In this document: positions 8,728-17,487 of the stretch, piece by piece
How the letters are laid out: the number at the start of each line of letters is the position of its first letter
Position numbering within the stretch: the first letter of the stretch is position 1
NCBI RefSeq assembly: GCF_034424375.1
Contig: NZ_CP139965.1
Coordinates: 682,001 to 746,000, forward strand
DNA: 64,000 nucleotides
Direction: 5' to 3'
DNA from: Paraburkholderia kururiensis
Lineage (GTDB): Bacteria; Pseudomonadota; Gammaproteobacteria; Burkholderiales; Burkholderiaceae
The notes under the pieces: generated by a model
Database searches by the model: none
Seen by the model: the letters and a program-made list of their open reading frames with translations, nothing else
Told to the model about the DNA's origin: nothing
Translations under genes and position numbers: made by a program

Positions 8728-8809
8728 CAGGATGCCTCAATGTTGGGCGGCTCGCGCCAGCACACGCAGCACGGCGCAGCGTGCGAATGCGAGCCGCGTT
8801 GGCGCAACG

Positions 8810-9379
8810 TCAGAAGGTGGGCGGCGAATTCGCCGACACGACCTCGCAGACGTGTTCCGCGCTGGGATTGCGAAAACGGTGTGGCAAGCGGCTTTCGAAG
8901 TAATAGCTGTCGCCGGGGTCCAGCAGCCACGTGGCGCCGTCCACAGTCAGCTCGAGTTGCCCCGCTACGACGACGCCGCCTTCGTGGCCTGCATGCGTGA
9001 GCATCTCGGGGCCCGTATCTGAGAGCGGCTGATAGACCTCGCGCATGATGCCCATGTTGCGGTCTTTCACGCTGGCGCCCGCAAGATAGAACTCGATGGA
9101 AGCGCTGCCCAGATTCGGCATCTCGCAGCGACGCGACACCACCGTGCGGTCTTCCACCACTTCGAACGTGAAGAACTCGGCGAGGCTCATGGGAATACAT
9201 TCGAGCAGCTTCTTGAGCGAGCCCACGGAAGGGCTTACGCGGCTCTGCTCGATGAGCGAGATGGTGCCGTTCGTCACGCCCGCGCGTTTTGCGAGTTCGC
9301 GCTGCGAAAGCCCATGTTTCTTACGCACGTAACGCAAACGGGTAGCAACTTCAGTGGACGTGGATGCGGCTTCGGACAC
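8810..9379 (-). CDS. puuR: XRE-cupin repressor of putrescine utilisation
   Basis: Transcription regulator of 189 residues with an N-terminal XRE helix-turn-helix (about residues 12-66, LSQRELAKRAGVTNGTISLI) and a C-terminal cupin domain (about 115-180, with LDPGDSYYFESRLPHRF). This is the architecture of PuuR, which represses puu genes until putrescine accumulates. It is first in the leftward arm and faces the 916-bp control region shared with puuD, so it likely controls both arms and itself. Confidence 0.9.
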   Translation of the reverse strand: MSEAASTSTEVATRLRYVRKKHGLSQRELAKRAGVTNGTISLIEQSRVSPSVGSLKKLLECIPMSLAEFFTFEVVEDRTVVSRRCEMPNLGSASIEFYLAGASVKDRNMGIMREVYQPLSDTGPEMLTHAGHEGGVVVAGQLELTVDGATWLLDPGDSYYFESRLPHRFRNPSAEHVCEVVSANSPPTF

Positions 9380-9457
9380 GATGAGAGAGCGTCGGAATAC
9401 GACGGGTGCGTAGGAAAGGTGTTGAATATTCTAATCACTTTCCCCCGTTTTCCGCCT

Positions 9458-9545
9458 GGGGAAACCCTGCAAGGTGTTCGAAATAATGGACGCTCCAAAC
9501 CCTATTCCTTTTTTGAATGATTTATTCCGACCTCGGGGAAACCCC
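9458..9545. promoter_or_regulatory. Paired GGGGAAACCC motifs, candidate PuuR operators
   Basis: GGGGAAACCC occurs at 9458-9467, and in the symmetrical form GGGGAAACCCC at 9535-9545. The centres are about 78 bases apart, roughly seven to eight helical turns. They lie between the puuR start and the rightward promoter-like sequence, where operators for the divergent arms are expected. Binding by PuuR is inferred from position only. Confidence 0.45.
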
Positions 9546-9570
9546 TGAGTCGAGTTTTCGAAAAAAAGAT

Positions 9571-9598
9571 TTGACGGCGTTTTTGGCTCGTATATGCT
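9571..9598 (+). promoter_or_regulatory. Candidate rightward sigma-70 promoter toward puuD
   Basis: TTGACG at 9571-9576, a 16-base spacer, and TATGCT at 9593-9598, immediately downstream of the second GGGGAAACCC motif. A repressor at that motif would lie about 25 bases upstream of the -35 element. The gene it would serve, puuD, begins about 690 bases downstream. Confidence 0.4.
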
Positions 9599-10295
9599 GA
9601 TCTACAAGGTCGGCATCACGGTGTCGTCACAATGCGCGGTTCGATCAATACGTTGCGCATGCGATGGCTCCCAGCGGCCGGCCAATGTCCCGATTCCTTA
9701 AACGCTCCGTGCGTTTCATCGAGCGGGGCGTTCAATACTTTCAACGTCGTCAGTCGAGTGTAATCGTGAGAGTCCGTGGCCCTCTGGTAAGGTGGGATCG
9801 AAGTCATGCGAGGTGTCTTCGCAGTGACTCGTCCATCTCCGACGGCAGTAGCGGCAGGCTTGCCTCTCGCCTGTTCCTGTCCGTCTTCACCATCCTGTCC
9901 CGTCGTTCGGTACGGCGTCACAACGCAACGTCCGCGCGCGCGTTCATCGCCGTGCGCACCGACGAAGTCGCTTCGCTGCTGCCGTAGCGCCTCTCCTCCT
10001 TTCGCGGTTCGCTTCACCCGTCTATTGCGGCGCCTCGCTCGTGCGATGGTCCACGCCACGGTATGCGGTCGTCCGTTGCGCGCGCGCTTCAACTGCATTG
10101 CGCCGCACATTGGACCGAAGCGGACAGCCTACATGATCGAAACGCGCAGCGCGGTTCGCTAGCGTCGAACCGCCTGTAGTGCCCTTCAAGAAGCGGCTTT
10201 CGCAATTTGCGCAGCCGCGGGGTCATGTCGCGCCTTTATTTTGTTAATCGTTATTCGCGAAACAGAAATAAGGCAATAAAAGGCAACGTGAAGTC

Positions 10296-11096
10296 ATGCA
10301 AAAAAAACCATTGGTCGGCATAACAGCCGATAGAACCATGATGGGTTCGCACCCGTCGCACGTCACCGGCGAGAAATACATCGCGGCGGTGGTGGACGGC
10401 GCCGGCGCGCTCGCCATGCTGTTGCCCGCGCTCGGCGTGCGGCAGACGGCGGCAGACGTTCTGGATGCGGTGGACGGCCTGCTCTTTACCGGCAGCTACT
10501 CGAATGTCGAGCCGCACCGTTACGGCGGCCGGCCCAGCGCGCCCGGCACACTGCACGACCCGGCACGCGACGCCACCACGCTGCCGCTGATGCGCGCGGC
10601 CATCGAAGCAGGCGTGCCGGTACTCGCCATCTGCCGCGGCTTTCAGGAAATGAACGTCGTGTTCGGCGGCACGCTGCATCAGGAAGTGCATGCCGTGGAC
10701 GGCCTCGACGACCACCGCGAGGACAAGAACCAGGAACTCCATGTGCAGTACGGACCCGCGCACGCCATTCGCCTCACCGCAGGCGGCGTGTTGCAGCGCC
10801 TCGCTTCCGGGGCCACCGAAGCCCGCGTGAATTCGCTGCATGGGCAAGGCATCGAGAAGCTCGGTGCGGGCCTCGCGGTCGAAGCGGTGGCGCCGGACGG
10901 GCTGATCGAAGCGGTAAGCGTGGAAGGCGCGCGCGCCTTTGCGCTCGGCGTGCAATGGCATCCCGAATGGAAGCATGCCGAAGACGCGCTATCCACCGCG
11001 ATCTTCCGCGCGTTCGGTGCCGCGTGCCGCGAACGGATGCTTGCCCGAATACAGATCGGGGCCGACCTTCACGCGCCCATCGCCGCGAAAGTCTGA
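10296..11096 (+). CDS. puuD: Gamma-glutamyl-GABA hydrolase
   Basis: Class I glutamine-amidotransferase-fold peptidase of 266 residues that splits gamma-glutamyl-GABA into glutamate and GABA. The nucleophile elbow is AICRGFQEMN with Cys113, and the catalytic His lies in GVQWHPEWKH near residue 225; GLLFTGSYSNVEPHRY (61-76) is typical of the PuuD group. It opens the rightward operon and lies 31 bases ahead of puuA. ATG 10296 follows a weak AGGCAACGTGAAG site. Confidence 0.92.
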   Translation: MQKKPLVGITADRTMMGSHPSHVTGEKYIAAVVDGAGALAMLLPALGVRQTAADVLDAVDGLLFTGSYSNVEPHRYGGRPSAPGTLHDPARDATTLPLMRAAIEAGVPVLAICRGFQEMNVVFGGTLHQEVHAVDGLDDHREDKNQELHVQYGPAHAIRLTAGGVLQRLASGATEARVNSLHGQGIEKLGAGLAVEAVAPDGLIEAVSVEGARAFALGVQWHPEWKHAEDALSTAIFRAFGAACRERMLARIQIGADLHAPIAAKV

Positions 11097-11127
11097 GCCG
11101 GCCCTCACAAATACTGAGAGAACAATC

Positions 11128-12462
11128 ATGCATGAAATAGACGAATTTCTGAAAAAGCATCACATCACTGAAATCGAAGCAATCATTCCCGACATGGCCG
11201 GCATTGCGCGCGGCAAGATCATTCCGCGCAGCAAGTTCGAATCAGGCGAGTCGATGCGTCTGCCCCAGGCCGTCATGATCCAGACCGTCACCGGCGAGTA
11301 TCCGGAAGACGGCACCCTCACCGGCGTGACGGACCCCGACATGGTCTGCGTGCCCGACCCGTCCACCATCCGCATCATTCCCTGGGCCGTCGATCCCACC
11401 GCGCAGGTCATTCACGATTGCGTCCATTTCGACGGCACGCCTGTCGAAATTTCCCCGCGCCGCGTATTGCGCCGCGTGCTCGATCTCTACAAGGCGAAGG
11501 GCTGGAAGCCTGTCGTCGCGCCGGAACTCGAGTTCTATCTGGTGGAAATGAACAAGGACCCGGACATGCCGCTCGCGCCGCCCGTGGGCCGCACGGGACG
11601 TCCCGAAACGGGCCGCCAGGCGTATTCGATCGAAGCGGTCAATGAATTCGATCCGCTTTTCGAGGACATCTACGAGTACTGCGACGTGCAGGACCTGGAG
11701 GTGGACACGCTCATCCACGAGGTGGGCGCCGCGCAAATGGAGATCAACTTCCTGCACGGCGACCCGCTCAACCTGGCCGACCGCGTGTTCCTCTTCAAGC
11801 GCACCGTGCGTGAAGCCGCGCTGCGCCATCACATGTACGCCACGTTCATGTCGAAGCCCATGGAGAACGAGCCCGGTTCCGCGATGCACGTGCATCAAAG
11901 TCTGGTGAGCGAAGAGACCGGCCAGAACCTCTTCACGGGCAGCGACGGCAAGGCCACCGACATGTTCTACGGCTACATCGCCGGCCTGCAGAAGTACACG
12001 CCCGCGCTGATGCCCATCTTCGCGCCGTACATCAACTCGTATCGCCGGCTCTCGCGCTTCATGGCCGCGCCCATCAACGTGCAATGGGGCTTCGACAACC
12101 GCACGGTGGGTTTCCGCATTCCGTACTCGTCGCCGGCTGCAAGGCGTATCGAGAACCGTATTCCGGGCGTGGACTGCAATCCGTATCTCGCCATCGCGGC
12201 AACGCTCGCGGCGGGCTACCTCGGCATGACGCAGCACCTCAAGCCCACCGACCCGCTCACGAGCGACGGCTACGAACTGCCGTACCAGTTGCCGCGCAAC
12301 CTCGAAGAAGGTCTCACGTTGATGGCCGCGTGCGAGCCGCTCAACTCGATGCTGGGCGAGAAGTTCGTCAAGGCCTACCTGGCACTGAAGGAAACCGAAT
12401 ACGAAGCGTTCTTCCGCGTGATCAGTTCGTGGGAACGCAAACATCTGCTGCTGCACGTCTAA
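11128..12462 (+). CDS. puuA: Gamma-glutamylputrescine synthetase
   Basis: Glutamine-synthetase-family ligase (444 aa) that joins glutamate to putrescine using ATP, the first step of the Puu pathway. Visible are the catalytic-domain segments VAPELEFYL (metal-binding glutamates), VGAAQMEINF and GSAMHVHQSL, and the C-terminal NRTVGFRIP region. The IIPDMAGIARGK opening separates PuuA-type proteins from nitrogen-assimilation GlnA. It lies between puuD and spuC in one operon. Confidence 0.93.
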   Translation: MHEIDEFLKKHHITEIEAIIPDMAGIARGKIIPRSKFESGESMRLPQAVMIQTVTGEYPEDGTLTGVTDPDMVCVPDPSTIRIIPWAVDPTAQVIHDCVHFDGTPVEISPRRVLRRVLDLYKAKGWKPVVAPELEFYLVEMNKDPDMPLAPPVGRTGRPETGRQAYSIEAVNEFDPLFEDIYEYCDVQDLEVDTLIHEVGAAQMEINFLHGDPLNLADRVFLFKRTVREAALRHHMYATFMSKPMENEPGSAMHVHQSLVSEETGQNLFTGSDGKATDMFYGYIAGLQKYTPALMPIFAPYINSYRRLSRFMAAPINVQWGFDNRTVGFRIPYSSPAARRIENRIPGVDCNPYLAIAATLAAGYLGMTQHLKPTDPLTSDGYELPYQLPRNLEEGLTLMAACEPLNSMLGEKFVKAYLALKETEYEAFFRVISSWERKHLLLHV

Positions 12463-12490
12463 CGCGACGCGCAGACACATTGGAGGCAAC

Positions 12491-13933
12491 ATGACTTACC
12501 GGACAGAAGAATCGGCATGGGTACAGGTGGCACCTGCCGCCCCCGTGGCGGGCGCGCAGGTCGCCCAGCAACGCAGCACCGCGGAATATCGTGCGCTCGA
12601 CGCGGCGCATCATATCCATCCGTTCTCGGACATGGGTTCGCTGAATCGCTCGGGCAGCCGCGTCATCGTGAAGGCGCAGGGCGTTTATCTGTGGGACTCC
12701 GAAGGCAACAAGATCATCGACGGCATGGCCGGGTTGTGGTGCGTGAACGTGGGATACGGCCGCAAGGAACTGGCGGAAGCGGCCTACCGGCAGATGCAGG
12801 AGCTGCCCTACTACAACACGTTCTTCAAGACCACGCACCCGCCCGTCATCGAGCTTTCCGCGCTACTGGCGGAAATCACGCCGGCACCGTTCACGCACTT
12901 CTTCTACTGCAACAGCGGATCGGAAGGCAACGACACGGTGCTGCGCACGGTGCATCAATACTGGATCACGCAAGGCAAGCCTTCGAAGAAGTACGTCATC
13001 TCGCGCAAGAACGCCTATCACGGTTCCACGATTGCGGGCGCCACGCTGGGCGGCATGGGCTACATGCACGAACAGATGCCTTCGAAAGTCGAGCACATCG
13101 TTCACATCGACCAGCCCTACTACTTCGGCGAAGCCGAGGCCGGCATGACACCCGAGGCGTTCGGCCTGGCACGCGCGCAGCAGCTCGAAGCGAAGATTCT
13201 CGAGCTGGGTGCGGAAAACGTGGCCGCATTCATCGGTGAGCCTTTCCAGGGGGCCGGCGGCGTGATCTTCCCGCCCTCCACGTATTGGCCGGAGATCCAG
13301 CGCATCTGCCGCAAGTACGACATCCTGCTCGCGGCCGATGAAGTGATCGGCGGGTTCGGGCGCACCGGCGAATGGTTCGCACACCAGCATTTCGGTTTCG
13401 AGCCGGACCTCATCACCTTGGCCAAGGGTCTCACGAGCGGCTACATCCCGATGGGCGCGGTGGGTCTGCACGAGCGCGTTGCGAAGGCGATCATCGAGCA
13501 CGGCGAGTTCAACCACGGGCTCACGTATTCGGGCCATCCGGTTGCTGCTGCCGTGGCACTGGCGAATCTCAAACTGCTGCGCGACGGCAAGATCGTGGAG
13601 CGCGTGAAGAACGATACGGGCCCGTACTTCCAGCAACTGCTGCGCGAAACGTTCGCGGGTCATCCGTTGATCGGCGAGATTGCGGGCGCGGGTCTCGTTG
13701 CCGGGTTGCAGCTTGCCGAAGATCCGAAGACGCGCAAGCGCTTCGAAAACGGCGGCGACGTAGGCACGCTTTGCCGCGACTTCTGCTTCAACGGCAACCT
13801 CATCATGCGAGCCACCGGCGACCGGATGCTGCTTTCGCCGCCCCTCGTCATCACGAGGCAGGAAATCGACGAACTCGTGTCGAAGGCGAAGATGGCCGTC
13901 GACGCAACGGCGCAACAACTGGGTCTTTCGTAA
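12491..13933 (+). CDS. spuC: Putrescine-pyruvate aminotransferase (class III)
   Basis: PLP-dependent class III aminotransferase of 480 residues; SpuC of Pseudomonas transfers the amino group of putrescine to pyruvate, giving 4-aminobutyraldehyde and alanine. The PLP lysine is in LAKGLTSGYIPMG, preceded by LLAADEVIGGFGRTG, and NSGSEGNDTVLR contacts the phosphate. Related omega-transaminases acting on beta-alanine or GABA are possible, but the position between puuA and potF favours polyamines. It gives a glutamylation-independent route in parallel with puuA/puuB. Confidence 0.87.
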   Translation: MTYRTEESAWVQVAPAAPVAGAQVAQQRSTAEYRALDAAHHIHPFSDMGSLNRSGSRVIVKAQGVYLWDSEGNKIIDGMAGLWCVNVGYGRKELAEAAYRQMQELPYYNTFFKTTHPPVIELSALLAEITPAPFTHFFYCNSGSEGNDTVLRTVHQYWITQGKPSKKYVISRKNAYHGSTIAGATLGGMGYMHEQMPSKVEHIVHIDQPYYFGEAEAGMTPEAFGLARAQQLEAKILELGAENVAAFIGEPFQGAGGVIFPPSTYWPEIQRICRKYDILLAADEVIGGFGRTGEWFAHQHFGFEPDLITLAKGLTSGYIPMGAVGLHERVAKAIIEHGEFNHGLTYSGHPVAAAVALANLKLLRDGKIVERVKNDTGPYFQQLLRETFAGHPLIGEIAGAGLVAGLQLAEDPKTRKRFENGGDVGTLCRDFCFNGNLIMRATGDRMLLSPPLVITRQEIDELVSKAKMAVDATAQQLGLS

Positions 13934-13945
13934 CTGCCACACCTT

Positions 13946-14001
13946 CGGACGGCGGCCTATGGGGTGCACCGCGGGGGTGTACCGGGGCGAGCCGCCGTCC
14001 G
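13946..14001 (+). other. Intercistronic stem-loop between spuC and potF
   Basis: CGGACGGCGGC at 13946-13956 pairs perfectly with GCCGCCGTCCG at 13991-14001 around a 34-base loop, which itself holds GGTGCACC and GGTGTACC near-palindromes. No T-run follows, so it is more likely an mRNA-stabilising or attenuating structure than a full terminator. It sits just ahead of the potF ribosome site. Confidence 0.6.
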
Positions 14002-14025
14002 GCTCTCACCTTCAGGGGAATAACC

Positions 14026-15147
14026 ATGCGTGTTTGTCATCTTCGTCATGCAGTCGCAAGTGCGGCGGTTCTCGTGTTCGGCGGTCTCGCGGCGTTTTCG
14101 AGTCCGGCGGTGCAGGCGGCCGACACCGAGTTGAACGTCTATAACTGGTCCGACTACATCGCGAAGGACACGATTCCGAACTTCGAGAAGCAAAGCGGCG
14201 TCAAGGTCAAGTACGACAACTACGACAGCGACGACACGCTGCAGGCCAAGCTGCTTGCAGGCAGCTCGGGTTACGACATCGTGGTGCCCACGTCGAACTA
14301 CATGGCCAAGCAGATCCAGGCCGGCGTGTACCAAAAGCTCGACAAATCGAAGATTCCGAATCTGGCCAACCTCGACCCCGTGTTGATGAAGATGATTTCC
14401 GACGCCGACCCGGGCAACCAGTACGGCGTGCCCTGGGCGTACGGCACCGACGGCGTGGGCTACAACGTGCAGGCCGTCAAGAAGGCGCTGGGCGACAACG
14501 CGCCCGTGGACAGCTGGGCGCTGGTGCTCGATCCGCAATACCTCTCCAAGCTGAAGGGCTGCGGCGTGTCGTTCCTCGATCAGGCCGTGGACGTGTTCGC
14601 CGCCACGCTGCAATACATGCACAAGGACCCGAACAGCACGAACCCTGCGGACTACCAGGCAGCGTTCCAGGTGCTCAAGCAGGTTCGCCCGTACATCACG
14701 CAGTTCAACTCGTCGGGCTATATCAACGACCTCGTGAACAACGACGTCTGCGTGGCGCTGGGCTGGTCCGGCGACGTCGGCATTGCGCGCCGCCGTGCAG
14801 AAGAAGCCAAGCGTTCGTATGAGATCAAGTTCTCGAACCCGAAAGAAGGCGGCCTGCTGTGGTTCGACGTCATGGTGATTCCGAAGGATGCGCCGCATCC
14901 TGAAGCGGCCATGAAGTGGATCAACTACATCGAAGACCCGAAGGTCAACGCCGCGATCACGAACGAAGTGTTCTACCCCACCGCGAATCGCGCGGCTCGC
15001 CAGTTCGTCGTGCCCGCCGTCGCGCAGGACACCACGGTTTACCCGTCCGAAGACGTGCTGAAGAAAATGACGCTGATGCGGCCGATGCCGGCAGACATCC
15101 TGCGTCTTGAAAACCGTCTCTGGGCTCAGCTGAAGACCGGTCACTAA
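14026..15147 (+). CDS. potF: Putrescine ABC transporter periplasmic binding protein
   Basis: Periplasmic binding protein (373 aa) that captures putrescine for the PotGHI importer. The signal peptide is about residues 1-31 (cleavage near VQA), followed by the PotF/SpuD hallmark ELNVYNWSDYIA; SSGYDIVVPTSNYMAKQ and YGVPWAYGTDGVGYN line the ligand cleft in this family. ATG 14026 has an AGGGGAA site. It is flanked by stem-loops at 13946-14001 and 15234-15253, so it may be made in excess over the permease subunits. Spermidine as an additional ligand cannot be excluded. Confidence 0.92.
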   Translation: MRVCHLRHAVASAAVLVFGGLAAFSSPAVQAADTELNVYNWSDYIAKDTIPNFEKQSGVKVKYDNYDSDDTLQAKLLAGSSGYDIVVPTSNYMAKQIQAGVYQKLDKSKIPNLANLDPVLMKMISDADPGNQYGVPWAYGTDGVGYNVQAVKKALGDNAPVDSWALVLDPQYLSKLKGCGVSFLDQAVDVFAATLQYMHKDPNSTNPADYQAAFQVLKQVRPYITQFNSSGYINDLVNNDVCVALGWSGDVGIARRRAEEAKRSYEIKFSNPKEGGLLWFDVMVIPKDAPHPEAAMKWINYIEDPKVNAAITNEVFYPTANRAARQFVVPAVAQDTTVYPSEDVLKKMTLMRPMPADILRLENRLWAQLKTGH

Positions 15148-15233
15148 CCCGACGCACAACACCGTCCACGTTTGCGGGAAAGGCGTCGCTCGACACCTCT
15201 TCCGCGCGAAGTCAGCAATCCGGCAGTTCGGCA

Positions 15234-15253
15234 GCGCGCGTGCGAACGCGCGC
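15234..15253 (+). other. Stem-loop between potF and potG
   Basis: GCGCGCGT at 15234-15241 pairs with ACGCGCGC at 15246-15253 around the four-base loop GCGA. It lies in the 217-base gap after potF and has no T-run. Hairpins at this position often protect binding-protein mRNA or reduce read-through into the permease genes. Confidence 0.5.
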
Positions 15254-15364
15254 GGTCTCCCCGATTACCGCAGCAGTCCCCCCTGCGAATCGCCGTGCGC
15301 GCCTCGTGTGGGAGCACTCGCGCCTGCGATTGCGCAGGTCCAGCAAGGAAGGAATGGTTACATC

Positions 15365-16519
15365 ATGAAATCGACGCCTTCAGTCAATGCCGCACAGATG
15401 GCGCGCCCGCCCGCGGCGGGGCAAACGAAAACCGACGAGTTCGTGCGCATCGAAAACGTCGTCAAGAAATTCGGCGACAGCACCGCCGTGGACAACGTGA
15501 GCCTCAGCATCGCGAAGAACGAGCTGTTTGCGCTGCTCGGCAGTTCCGGCTGCGGCAAGTCCACGTTGCTGCGCATGCTCGCCGGACTGGAGACGGCCAC
15601 CTCCGGCCGCATCTTCGTGGACGGCGAAGACCTCGCCACGCTCCCGCCGTACCGCAGGCCCGTGAACATGATGTTCCAGTCGTACGCGCTCTTTCCGCAC
15701 ATGACGGTGGAAGCGAACGTCGCGTTCGGCCTCAAGCAGGAAGGCACGCCGAAGAACGAGATCCGCGATCGCGTAGCCGACGTGCTGAACCTCGTGCAGA
15801 TGAGCCGCTACGCACAACGCAAGCCGCATCAGCTTTCCGGTGGTCAGCAGCAACGTGTGGCGCTGGCGCGCTCGCTCGTGAAGCGCCCCAAGCTGCTCCT
15901 GCTCGACGAACCGATGTCCGCACTCGACAAGAAGATTCGCCAGAAGACGCAGCTCGAACTCGTGAACATCATCGAGAAAGTGGACGTGACCTGTGTGATG
16001 GTCACGCACGACCAGGAAGAAGCCATGACGATGGCAAGCCGCCTCGCCGTGATGAGCGAAGGCCGCATCGTGCAGATCGGTACGCCTAACCAGGTGTACG
16101 AGTTTCCGAACAGCCGCTTCTCCGCGGAATTCATCGGCTCGACCAATCTCTTCGAAGGTGTGGTGGTGGAAGACGAGCCCGATCACATCTTCGTGGAAAG
16201 CGAAGACCTGGAAGCGCGCATGTATGTGAGCCACGGCGTGACCGGTCCGCTCGGCATGCCGGTGGGCATTTCCGTGCGGCCCGAGCGTGTGCGCGTCACG
16301 CGCGAGCGGCCCTCTGCGCCGCATAACTGGGCGCGCGGCGTGGTAACGGATGTTGCGTACATGGGCAGCTATTCGCTCTACCACGTGCGCCTTCCGAGCG
16401 GCAAAGTCGTGGTCTCGAATCTCTCCAGCTCGCACCTCATGCAAGACGGTGCGCCCGACTACAACGACGACGTGTTCGTCTCCTGGTCGCCGGCTAGCGG
16501 CGTGGTGCTGACGCAATGA
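15365..16519 (+). CDS. potG: Putrescine ABC transporter ATP-binding subunit
   Basis: Cytoplasmic ATPase (384 aa) of the putrescine importer. Walker A is GSSGCGKS, the ABC signature LSGGQQQR, Walker B LLLLDEP, with an H-loop in VMVTHDQEEAM; the C-terminal third is the TOBE_2 regulatory domain. ATG 15365 is chosen because AAGGAAGG lies ahead of it; a longer start at 15308 adds a non-conserved stretch. The gene overlaps potH by ATGA. Confidence 0.95.
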   Translation: MKSTPSVNAAQMARPPAAGQTKTDEFVRIENVVKKFGDSTAVDNVSLSIAKNELFALLGSSGCGKSTLLRMLAGLETATSGRIFVDGEDLATLPPYRRPVNMMFQSYALFPHMTVEANVAFGLKQEGTPKNEIRDRVADVLNLVQMSRYAQRKPHQLSGGQQQRVALARSLVKRPKLLLLDEPMSALDKKIRQKTQLELVNIIEKVDVTCVMVTHDQEEAMTMASRLAVMSEGRIVQIGTPNQVYEFPNSRFSAEFIGSTNLFEGVVVEDEPDHIFVESEDLEARMYVSHGVTGPLGMPVGISVRPERVRVTRERPSAPHNWARGVVTDVAYMGSYSLYHVRLPSGKVVVSNLSSSHLMQDGAPDYNDDVFVSWSPASGVVLTQ

Positions 16520-17487
16520 GAAACCCTGCCTCCCCCTCCTTGCCGGTGGTGAACGGCAGCGCCGCGTCGGTGCGCGCCACGCTGGCACGCGCGTTTTCGC
16601 GCTTCATTCCATCCGGACGCTCCACGGTAATCGGTGTGCCGTTCGTATGGCTCGTGGTGTTCTTCGCGTTGCCGTTCGTGCTGGTGCTGAAGATCAGCTT
16701 CGCCGACCAGATGATGAGCATTCCGCCCTACACGGCCTTGATGAGCGTGAAGGACGGCATGGTGCACTTCGCATTGCAGCTCGGGCACTACGCGTTCCTG
16801 CTGCAGGACAGCCTCTACATCGCCACCTACATCAGCTCGCTGAAGATGGCAGCCGTATCCACGCTGCTGTGCCTGTTGATCGGCTACCCCATTTCGTACT
16901 ACATCGCACGTTCGGCCCCGGCCACGCGCAACATTCTGATGATGGGCGTGATGCTGCCGTTCTGGACGTCGTTCCTGATTCGCGTCTACGCCTGGATCGG
17001 CATCCTGAAAGACGACGGGCTGCTCAATCACGCGCTCATGGCCATCGGCCTCATCCATAACCCGCTGCGGCTTTATCACAGCGACGCGGGCGTCTATATC
17101 GGCATGGTGTATTCGTATCTGCCGTTCATGGTGATGCCGCTCTACGCGCACCTCGTGAAGATGGACCTCACGCTGCTGGAAGCCGCCTACGACCTGGGCG
17201 CGAAGCCGTGGGTAGCATTCACGCGCATCACGTTGCCGCTTTCGAAGAACGGCATCATCGCGGGCAGCCTGCTCGTGTTCATTCCCGCGGTGGGCGAGTA
17301 CGTGATTCCCGAGTTACTGGGCGGCGCGGACACGCTGATGCTGGGCCGTGTGATGTGGGACGAGTTCTTCAACAACATGGACTGGCCCATGGCTTCCGCG
17401 GTAACGGTCGCAATGGTCATGCTGCTGCTCGTACCGATGGCGGTCTTTCAGTATTACCAGGTCAAAGAACTGGGAGACGCGAAATGA
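16516..17487 (+). CDS. potH: Putrescine ABC transporter permease
   Basis: Inner-membrane permease (323 aa) with about six transmembrane helices, PotB/PotH type. The EAA loop that docks the ATPase is recognisable as EAAYDLGAKPWVAFTRITLP. It overlaps potG upstream and potI downstream by ATGA junctions, which implies stoichiometric translation of the channel. Confidence 0.94.
   Translation: MRNPASPSLPVVNGSAASVRATLARAFSRFIPSGRSTVIGVPFVWLVVFFALPFVLVLKISFADQMMSIPPYTALMSVKDGMVHFALQLGHYAFLLQDSLYIATYISSLKMAAVSTLLCLLIGYPISYYIARSAPATRNILMMGVMLPFWTSFLIRVYAWIGILKDDGLLNHALMAIGLIHNPLRLYHSDAGVYIGMVYSYLPFMVMPLYAHLVKMDLTLLEAAYDLGAKPWVAFTRITLPLSKNGIIAGSLLVFIPAVGEYVIPELLGGADTLMLGRVMWDEFFNNMDWPMASAVTVAMVMLLLVPMAVFQYYQVKELGDAK

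Larger units (their letters stand above)
9380..10295. promoter_or_regulatory. Bidirectional control region of the putrescine locus
   Basis: A 916-base stretch between puuR and puuD with no convincing gene. It contains a repeated GGGGAAACCC motif (9458-9467 and 9535-9545), a promoter-like TTGACG...TATGCT pair at 9571-9598, and a stem-loop with 8-base arms GCGGTTCG/CGAACCGC at 10151-10173. If that promoter serves puuD, the mRNA would have a leader of about 690 bases, long enough for RNA-level control or an unseen small RNA. Confidence 0.55.

Noticed and set aside
9616..10110. Open frames on both strands in the puuR-puuD gap
   Set aside because: Compositionally shadow-like, with no ribosome site and no motifs; the gap is treated as regulatory.
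10939..11127. Extension of puuA upstream to 10939
   Set aside because: It overlaps puuD and adds non-family residues; ATG 11128 gives the standard PuuA N-terminus.
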